From contig VCJN01002489.1 in assembly GCA_006384855.1 (NCBI GenBank), positions 186,001-250,000 on the forward strand: a DNA stretch of 64,000 nucleotides. The letters are read 5' to 3'. A program made the translations under genes and the position numbers. The notes beneath the pieces were generated by a model. The model was not told where the DNA came from, did no database searches, and saw only the letters and a list, made by a program, of their open reading frames with translations. Below, one piece after another: positions 57,563 through 64,000 of this stretch. The stretch is from Tetraselmis striata (lineage: Eukaryota; Chlorophyta; Chlorodendrophyceae; Chlorodendrales; Chlorodendraceae). Position 1 is the first letter of the stretch. Every line of letters begins with the position of its first letter.

Positions 57563-60500
57563 GTATATATATATCGTCACTCATTATACACGCGAAGCAA
57601 TCACCGACCAGACTTCCGGCCCCCTTACCGGGGGGGGCAATATAAAGACATCTTCATATTTTTTTGCTTTGGGCGCGCTATATACAGCTGTTCTTGACCC
57701 CCACGCCAGGAAGAAAAAGCGTTCCTTATCTGGAAAGATACCAACTCATATCACTACAGGATCTCCGACTCCGTGGCGCAAAACAATCCATTCTTTTTGC
57801 GAGCCATGAACCCAGACGGCACATGTTACGGGTATTCGAACGAACGGTCCGATCTCCTTGACGCCGGCACCCATTCTCCACCGAGAACTCTCTTGCTGCG
57901 GATATGGTCCACAGAGTTGCACAGAGTGGCGCCAATGGCAGGCGGCGGCGATTGTCACGGGACGGGTGAGGTGCGGCGCGGCGCCCCACCGCGTCCACCG
58001 ATAGCCCGGCCTCCTGCGCGCAGCGGATGTACTCAAGGCCGTCCGCGATGGTGTAGCCCAGCTCCAGCACCGCGTTGGCGCCGGCCTCCTGCATGTGGTA
58101 GCCGGAGATGGAGATGGGGTGGAACTTGGGCATGGCTGCGCTGGTGAAGGCCATGATGTCGCCCACCACGCGCATGGAGGGGTGCGGCGGGTAGATGTAG
58201 GTGTTGCGGACCATAAACTCCTGCGCACCAGGCACAGGACAGCGCCGCTCTCAGACCTGGCACACCTACATATCGATATACCGAGCACCCAGGAATGAAC
58301 ATTGGAGTTGGTGCGTAGGATATAAGCGGGTGCCGACACACCTATCTTAGAGCCCTCATATAACCATCGAATAGGCTAGCATGCAACCTTTAATAACCTT
58401 CGCTTTAGTTCCCCTGTAGTTTTGTCTACACTTGACCTCTGAAAGGCAGGGCGGATCCATATTCGCAGTGGTCCCATTACCGGGTCAGCACCTGTATGTA
58501 TGGTATACTTCATGCCTGCATCTACCGCCCGCAGCAGCTTCAGATGAAGACGGCGGAATGAAGGCAATGACGACCGTGATTTAACGTACATACGGGAAGC
58601 GTCACACATCATGATGTCGGGGTGACATTACCCATATTATGAAGTAACCGGCGCTGCTGTCTCCACTACCGCCGGCAAAGTACCATTCAATTGGATTTTG
58701 GGGTTCAAACATAATGGAGCGTCTTGCAACATCATGTGGGGATATCCGTGTAGTATCATGTATTATGATATGTTGCAGTATGTATTGATACTATTACGCT
58801 TCTCTCATCATCAGTGGGTTGAGGGGGTGGGGAATGAAACGCAAGGTGTAGCAACCCCCAAAACGGAGTGGGTACGGTTGCGAATACCGATTCCCACACA
58901 TAGCGTCCTAGTCACGACCCGCCAAATCCAGGTATGGTGGCGTCATTGTGAGGGGCGGGTGGCGGTGGTCAGTCAGTCCGTTAAGGCGGTGAAAAGTGCG
59001 GCGGGCCACCTTGAGGATGTCGTTCTGCATCGTGCCCGACAGCTTGCTGGCCGGCACACCCTGCTCCTCCGCCGCCACGATGTACATTGCCATGATGGGC
59101 AGCACTGCGCCGTTCATCGTCATGCTCACGCTCATCTGGTCCAGCGGGATGCCGTCAAACAGGATCTGCCGGGCGAGCAAGCGGGAGAGCAGCACAGAGA
59201 CATGTCAGCAGGCTTGCAGGGGTGAATCGCCCTGCAGGCTCACCTATCAGTCCGCCAACGCGCACCCTCATGTCCTCCACTGAGTCGATCGCCACGCCCG
59301 CCATGCCCACGTCGCCCGACACGCGCGGGTGGTCCGAGTCGTACCTGAGCCAGAGGGGGGGGGGGGGGGGGGGGGGGAACCAGATAATTCAGGACGTGAG
59401 TGCATCGGGACGGTGGAGGCTTGGCGGTAAGCTAGAAGTTGGGGGAGCAGCCTGCTTGAGCTGGCAGAACGTTCGGCAGATGGCGCACAGGCTGAGCAAG
59501 GCAGATAAAAGGGAGTTATCCGTTAACTCTCCGTTGCTCTCCGTTGTTTGAGCTTAGGACATGCTTGTTTGTAATTCAGCACAAGGAGTGAAGAGGGGGA
59601 AGGATGGGGGGGGGGGGGGGGGGGGGTCGAGGCCGCACCCGCGGTGGGTGGCCAGGTCAAAGGCGACGCTGAGCCCCTTCTGGCCGCCCTCCAGGTTCCG
59701 CTGCAGCACCACAAGCGCGGCTCAGAGGGTCACCCTAGGAAAGGAGGAAAGCAACCGCAGGCAGCGAAGGATGGCTGATTGGAGCGAGGGTGAAGATGGC
59801 GGGGTTAGGCGGGTGGAGGGAGGGAGGAGAGGGGGGGGGTGGGGGGGGGGGGGGGGGGGGGGGGGGGGAGAGACACACCCCACCTTGTAGAAGGCGTTGC
59901 TCTCCTCCGCGGTGGAGAAGCCCGCGTACTGGCGAATGGTCCACGGCCGCTGCGTGTACATCGTGGCGTACGGCCCGCGGGTGAAGGGGAACACGCCTGG
60001 CAGCTGGGGGTTGGCAGTCGATTGGGTCAGATGACGGTATCACTGGGAAACGCCGGCGCTGAGAGTGACACTACCTCTCACCTGTGCAGCACTGAGTGGG
60101 TGTGTCTGGTCAAAGGGAGGGGGGGGAGGGGGCACCATGCTGTTGATGCAGTGAGGGATCGCAGGGTGTGAAGCGGGATGGGTGGAACAGGGGGGGGGGG
60201 GGGGGGGGGGGCAGGGCATTGCTGACCTCGTCATATATGGAAGCATCCGCCGCCGCTTCACGGTGCTGCCGCCAGTACACCGCCTCCAGGGCCAGCCCCT
60301 ACGCGCCATCATGGGCACGGCAGCCTGAGCGGACTCTTTGCCTGAGGTCCGGCGCGTGCGAGCGGGGTGCTGCGCAGGGATCGAGCAGGGCGCTGCGGCG
60401 AGCGGCAGGCGGTGGAGTTTTTGACACGGAATGGAGACCGGCTTGGCAGCGGCTGGCGCGAGCGCTGGGAGCAGGAGGCAAGGGAAGTGTGCACCAGGGA

Positions 60501-61624
60501 AAGGAGATATGGGACGGATAGTATGTCCAAGTATACAAGTATCCATGGGGGAGGGGTGTGGGGAGGGAGGGGGTGTGGCGTGGGATACCCGAAGGAGTAT
60601 CAGGGCAGCGGCCGCCGCGGAATGTTGCACGGCTTTGGCGGCAGAGCTCATGGCTCAGACAACATTACCTCATTCTATGCGTCGCGGTGAGGCGTCTATT
60701 CCCACCAGTGCGGTGAGGCGTCTATTACGGCAGCGTCATGCCGCCCACAGCCATGAATACAAGTAGCTTGATATCAATAGCAGGATGAATACTGATTATA
60801 AACTCGAACATCAAATTCTCAGAGCAGCCCCTCCCCTGCCCTTCTCCGAGCTCCGCCCACGACTGCCACTACGACGAGGCGCACTTGGCAGCATGTTTGT
60901 ACGGCGGTACCACCACCGGGCCCTGGTACCAAGTAGCAAGCGGCAGGCGCCACCATGCTCCCTCCTGCGAGTAGATAGCCCCCCCCCCTCTACCTCTTTC
61001 CTTCCCGGGGTCGGGATCATTTGATTGGCCATCCAGGAGCTCTCACGAGCTTTCTACCTAGTGAGGCTCTGCCGGCGCCCGTCACTCCGTTAGCCACCTT
61101 GAGTCCCAGTATCGTTGCTGGACGTGTTGCACCTTCAGAGGCCTATATCTATCCTACATTCGTCAATGTTAGTAATACGAGTGCAAATATCGAGATGCCC
61201 GTCTCGGAGTCTTCGTTTCTCTCGAAATGCTGGCCGCTTCCACGAACAAATGGGTCGACTAGAGCGACTACCCTGAAGTTCAGGTACCTGTAGTCGCTAC
61301 AGCAGTGAATAATAGATGTCGCTGCTTTTTTGCGCGGTGGCAGGCGGGCGGCAGAAGGGGAATGAGGTTCGGTACCGACTGGCTGTTCTCCGGCGGGCGG
61401 CCCAGCGGAGACCCGCGTGACTCCTTCTCCGCCTTCCGCCGCCACTCCGCCAGGCTGTCGTTCGCGGACGAGGAGGCGGCACGGGTGCCGACGGGCAGGG
61501 CGATGCCGCCGGGAGGGCGTCCCCTGACTACAACGGTCACCGGCGGTGTCCGCCAGCAGCGCTCCGCCGCGCAAAACGCCGAGCTGCCGCGGCGAGCGGC
61601 TCGCGCCAGCGCGGAGCCTGCCAT
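51153..61624 (-). CDS. MUT: methylmalonyl-CoA mutase, mitochondrial, adenosylcobalamin-dependent
   Basis: Converts (R)-methylmalonyl-CoA to succinyl-CoA. Exons, 5' to 3': 61624 to about 61405, (60298-60227 candidate), 60003-59884, 59700-59639, 59344-59266, 59165-59010, 58220-57990, 57313-57207, 57037-56962, 56782-56747, 56640-56521, 55966-55877, 54779-54637, 54316-54226, 53684-53396, 52997-52915, 51771-51625, 51350-51153. From 60003 on all phases fit, giving 675 residues with no stop. Exon 1 encodes an Arg/Ala-rich presumed mitochondrial presequence, then [10 protein letters not shown]. Substrate domain: [20 protein letters not shown] and [12 protein letters not shown] with the conserved Tyr-His. 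B12 domain: MGQDGHDRG (DxHxxG), with the His that ligates cobalt, and GGVIPEQDY. The segment just before [10 protein letters not shown] is the only unclear part. Long C-on-sense tracts and four RepA repeats fill the introns. Likely functional. Confidence 0.93.
51809..51830 (-). repeat. C22 run (sense) before the penultimate mutase exon
   Basis: G22 on plus. It lies about 40 nt before the acceptor of exon 51771-51625, where a pyrimidine tract is expected. Confidence 0.95.
51950..52130 (-). repeat. RepA dispersed repeat in mutase intron
   Basis: Inverted copy: cactgcgaagcacaactcgc, then cctgcctgccagcggtcgaa and the core remnant gcagacgaaactgtag, with a gctcaatgcaaagccca flank. Confidence 0.6.
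52875..52898 (-). repeat. C24 run (sense) just after a mutase donor
   Basis: Starts 17 nt after the donor GTAAGC of exon 52997-52915. A second run, G19 on plus (52684-52702), lies further into the same intron. Confidence 0.95.
53870..54045. repeat. AT-rich microsatellite region in mutase intron
   Basis: Mixed (TA)n, (ACAT)n and (TATG)n tracts in the intron between exons 54316-54226 and 53684-53396. Confidence 0.85.
54900..55090 (-). repeat. RepA dispersed repeat in mutase intron
   Basis: Inverted copy: aagaggtcaaatgtggatga, then aacgatagcgggattattt and gttgcacgcaagcccaattt. Confidence 0.7.
55500..55690 (-). repeat. RepA dispersed repeat in mutase intron
   Basis: Inverted copy: atgaggtcaaatgtagacaa, then aacgatagcggacctatag and agctgcatgccagcccattt; right end ggcgcgccggcacccgtaca. 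Confidence 0.7.
56426..56452 (-). repeat. C27 run (sense) in mutase intron
   Basis: G27 on plus, about 70-95 nt after the donor of exon 56640-56521. Confidence 0.95.
57515..57560. repeat. (CA)n microsatellite in mutase intron
   Basis: About 20 CA units followed by a short (AT)n. Confidence 0.95.
58310..58512 (+). repeat. RepA dispersed repeat in mutase intron
   Basis: Plus-oriented, best preserved copy: gtagttttgtctacacttga, then cctctgaaaggcagggcgga, ending ccgggtcagcacctgtatgt. Confidence 0.7.
59355..59377 (-). repeat. C23 run (sense) directly before a mutase acceptor
   Basis: On the coding strand the run is followed by tctggctcag and exon 59344-59266, so it forms the polypyrimidine tract. 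Confidence 0.95.
59606..59626 (-). repeat. C21 run (sense) after the donor of exon 59700-59639
   Basis: Begins about 12 nt after the donor GTGCGG. Confidence 0.95.
59841..59868 (-). repeat. C28 run (sense) after the donor of exon 60003-59884
   Basis: Begins about 16 nt after the donor GTGGGG; a C9-C10 block follows. Confidence 0.95.
60190..60211 (-). repeat. C22 run (sense) after the candidate exon 60298-60227
   Basis: Begins about 16 nt after GTCAGC, the same spacing as at the two downstream donors. This supports 60227 as a true exon end. Confidence 0.95.
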
Positions 61625-61716
61625 TGTTTCACGTGTAGTTGGAAGTTGCAAGGGCAGGGGGGAATTGGCGCCTGGACGTGGGGTTGTTGAGGAGGAGCGA
61701 GGCTGGGTGGAGTTCC

Positions 61717-61738
61717 GGGGGGGGGGGGGGGGGGGGGG
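61717..61738. repeat. G22 run upstream of the mutase start codon
   Basis: About 95-115 bp 5' of the ATG at 61624, C-rich on the mutase sense strand. Confidence 0.95.
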
Positions 61739-61739
61739 T

Positions 61740-62050
61740 TCCGATTGAGTGCAGCTGCGAACGTGGCAGGTTGAGTCAGCTGACGACAACTACAGGTATG
61801 GCGATTCGCGCGGCTGACGAAAAAGACGACGAATGACGCGCGTCATCATGCAGAGTCCCCCCCCCCCCCCCGTCGCGCGCGGCGCCTTGTAGCGATAAAA
61901 AGTTTGTGGAAAAGTATACATTTCAAAGTTGACGAGTCGTCGAGTTTTCTCATCAGAAAGTAGGTCGTGCATGCTGTGTTAACACGGACAAGAGCCAGAC
62001 TTGGCGGAGAGGTTCAGTGAAAGCGTGGATGGAAACGCGGTTAGGGGTGG
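61740..62050. other. mutase upstream region, no gene seen
   Basis: Short sequence between the mutase 5' end and DIRS module 3. It has a C14 run at 61858-61871 on plus, the opposite orientation to the mutase intron tracts. Confidence 0.4.
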
Positions 62051-62062
62051 GCGCTGTGTGGA

Positions 62063-62200
62063 ACACAACAAAACTGGAAGATGGCAGGGTCAACTGTTAC
62101 GGCTATTTTTATGTCTGCTCGTGCTTCATGTGAAGGGGCGCAGCTACGGGTGAACTAGTAATCCGTGCCACTCGAGCAGATTATGCATCTAGAATAGCGG
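62063..62200 (-). repeat. repeat X, copy at DIRS module 3
   Basis: aaaactggaagatggcaggg, then ggctatttttatgtctgctc and a ctacgggtgaactagtaat block: reverse complement of X1/X2. Confidence 0.75.
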
Positions 62201-62234
62201 CTGGAAAAGCAAGAAACCCATAACCCAGTTTAGA

Positions 62235-63580
62235 TCATTTCAAAGCCGAGTCTGGTTTTGCCAGGACCGAGCGAACAAAGAGAGCGGCATGTTGACGAAG
62301 CAGAGGTAGCACCATGTCACGTAGGGGGCACCGGAAGGCCCACGGCTGCGGAGTCTTGTTGAACTTGGAAGTGGCGGCGGAGTGGCGCGATGTGGCCGAA
62401 GAATAACCACGCGCCAGGTGAAGGGAGGACATCGGCGTCGATGTAGTCCAAGACGACGTCGAAGTTGCGCGCCTATCCGCCTTGGTCAGTGGCGGTTGTG
62501 GGGCAGCGGGACTCCGATGGAGATCGCAGCAAAGGTTGCACCTTTCCGGAGGCTGTGGGGGTCCAAGAGGTGCCGGTAGGGGGGACGGCACCAACGAGTA
62601 GCAGACGAACGGCCATAATGAGCCAGTCCGACATGGTAGCGGCAATACACGACTTGGAGTGCTCGCGAGAGGTGACCGCCCAAAAGTTAGTCTCGGCCAA
62701 GGAAACATGGACCGGGGGGACCGACTTGACGTTGTCGATGAAGTGGCGAAGGAGACGGGCAAACACAAGGGTGCTTCTCCACGGGAAGGCGCAGTAAGCG
62801 CAAGTCATCGGGGCCGCGGCAGGCGGCGCGGCCCTTCTACTACTAGTACGCCTGCATGTACTAGTATGCGAGTCGACGTGGACGTCCCGCACTCGGCAGG
62901 ACACGCAAGTCAGCCCTCGTGCGAAAAATATGAGCTTGATGCCCGCGGCCATGAGGGCCCGGAAGGTAGTCGTACCGGTACTCGGGGGGAGGAGCAAAAA
63001 CAATTAGCTCGGCACGCTCAACGAAAGAGTAAGCGACGTCAACACGCGGCGGTGCGCGTACGGCGACATTCTCCAGGCAGCGTTGCATGAAAACCTAAAC
63101 TGCGCGCCGCGGTGAGGTGCAAGCTGTCCTGAGCGATGGGGTCGATGTTGTGCGATTCGACGAACGTGTTGATGGCCGAGAGGTACAGGTAGCTAGGGCG
63201 GCAACGACTGAGCCCCAATGTGGTCCCGCTCACCGATCCAGGCGACATACCCAACAACGGTAGCAATAGTCGCCTCCAAGGGGGTGATTTTCTTCGAGTC
63301 GTGACAGAACTCGGGGAATTGAGTCTGACTTAGCTTCCCATATTAGCTGCGCAGAGTCCGGGCATTGAGGAATTGGAGAGGAGGTCGAGGGCGCGGTGCT
63401 CTATCTCGTCCGAGCCGAAAGCCTCATGTAGACGGGCCCGAAGTGAAGCTGTCCATGGAGGCGAGAGCTTCGGGCTCGTCAATGTAGTGAAAGCGACGTT
63501 TGGCACAAGCGATAACATGGGGCAGGCCATCCCGGCAAAAAAATCGGCAGCTGTTGCCAAGTTGCCGGCGGTTGAGCTGT
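62235..63580 (-). pseudogene. DIRS tyrosine recombinase, decayed (copy 3)
   Basis: Core-binding part: TIATVVGYVAWIGERDHIGA and SAINTFVESHNIDPIAQDSL (about 63280-63130), then VDVAYSFVERAELIVFAPPP (about 63020). The catalytic half spans several frames: LRKGATFAAISIGVPLPHNR (about 62545), a stop in place of the Trp after DQGG, then RNFDVVLDYIDADV carrying the candidate nucleophile Tyr (about 62440). Stops and frame changes make it inactive. Unlike copy 2 it keeps the catalytic half, and unlike copy 1 it keeps the N-terminal half. Confidence 0.72.
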
Positions 63581-64000
63581 AAATGATACACGGTCCGGGT
63601 TTGCGGGGCAAGGTTCAGGCAGGAGGGCGCCCGTCGCGCTCGTAGCGCGCGTTTCGCGCGTCACATATCCGCGGATGTGAAGGTCGTTGCGAACTTGTAA
63701 CCCGTACAATAACAATCGACGGACGCAGTCATGAAACTGCACGGGAGATGGGTTGTTGAACCGTCATGTGCATGCATGATGTGCATGCGTGCGGATGGTC
63801 GAGCCGCACTCGGTTGTTGTTGCACGTAGCGCCGCACCGAGGAAGGTATAATGAAGTATGTAGGCAGGGTAGAGGGGTCCGGTCCGGACACGGGGCACTC
63901 ATTCCACGTCGCTGCGCTGCCAGGGTCCGCAGTGTGGTGGCCACCGTAAGGTGACCTCGCAAATAAGCGCCAGCAACTCTTACGGAAGGCGCCCCACGCC

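Larger units (their letters stand above)
62055..64000 (-). mobile_element. DIRS recombinase module, copy 3 (runs off the right edge)
   Basis: Minus strand: repeat X at 62063-62200 lies 3' of the recombinase (the position of X2 in copy 1). The recombinase occupies about 63570-62235. 63775-64000 is homologous to 32600-32815 of copy 2 in the same orientation, so the module continues beyond the window. Confidence 0.7.

Noticed and set aside
59790-59984. Gly-rich plus-strand ORFs over the mutase exons and G tracts
   Set aside because: They translate homopolymer G runs. The minus strand carries the conserved mutase exon with proper splice sites.

Overview
The window is nuclear DNA of a eukaryote with intron-rich genes, many transposons and GC-rich homopolymer tracts. 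GT-AG introns, mitochondrial methylmalonyl-CoA mutase, a polycystin-2 channel, a MYND-finger protein of the kind common in volvocine algae, a copia element and DIRS-type elements with an NPPW methyltransferase-like domain together suggest a unicellular green alga or a similar protist. The lineage is inference; no rRNA or plastid marker is present.

Layout. 1-1.9 kb: a minus-strand terminal exon of an unknown gene and Pro-rich plus-strand ORFs. 1.9-8.6 kb: a recent but inactivated Ty1/copia element (492/491-bp LTRs, 5-bp target duplication). 9.1-10.8 kb: a decayed minus-strand gene of unknown family with a TATA box. 11.4-13.8 kb: a dead LINE-like element (minus). 14.6-20.7 kb: a DIRS-like composite, with a plus-strand tyrosine recombinase between direct repeats X and, converging on it, a minus-strand RT/RNase H/methyltransferase-like gene between direct repeats Y. 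The latter is split by a 769-bp insertion that carries its own ORF. 21.2-27.5 kb: a 12-exon polycystin-2 (PKD2/TRPP) gene (plus). 27.6-31.3 kb: a satellite of about 336 bp per unit, decaying rightwards. 31.5-33.9 kb: a second DIRS recombinase module (minus). 34-37.2 kb: mostly unassigned, with a 420-bp tandem duplication and a 17-bp perfect hairpin. 38-40.9 kb: two small plus-strand genes, a FAM241-like ER membrane protein and a Pro/Gly-rich protein ending in an SHP-like (p97/Cdc48-binding) box. 42.2-42.6 kb: an unknown minus ORF. 44.2-48.9 kb: a MYND-finger gene (minus). 49.5-49.9 kb: a short TPR gene (minus). 51.2-61.6 kb: mitochondrial methylmalonyl-CoA mutase (minus, 16 phase-consistent exons plus an N-terminal exon and one candidate). 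62.1-64 kb: a third DIRS recombinase module, running off the right edge.

Two genome-wide habits stand out. Pure G/C homopolymers of 18-31 nt occur about twenty times. Inside the best-resolved genes they are C-rich on the coding strand, whichever strand the gene uses, and usually lie in introns beside splice sites. Small dispersed repeats (RepA, RepB) recur across 40-59 kb, four RepA copies in mutase introns. Several genes carry apparent 1-nt frameshifts, so assembly indels cannot be excluded. No operon logic applies. The clearest functional links are the B12-dependent mutase in mitochondrial propionyl-CoA metabolism, the polycystin channel (ciliary or ER calcium signalling in known relatives), and the adjacent ER/p97-themed small genes.
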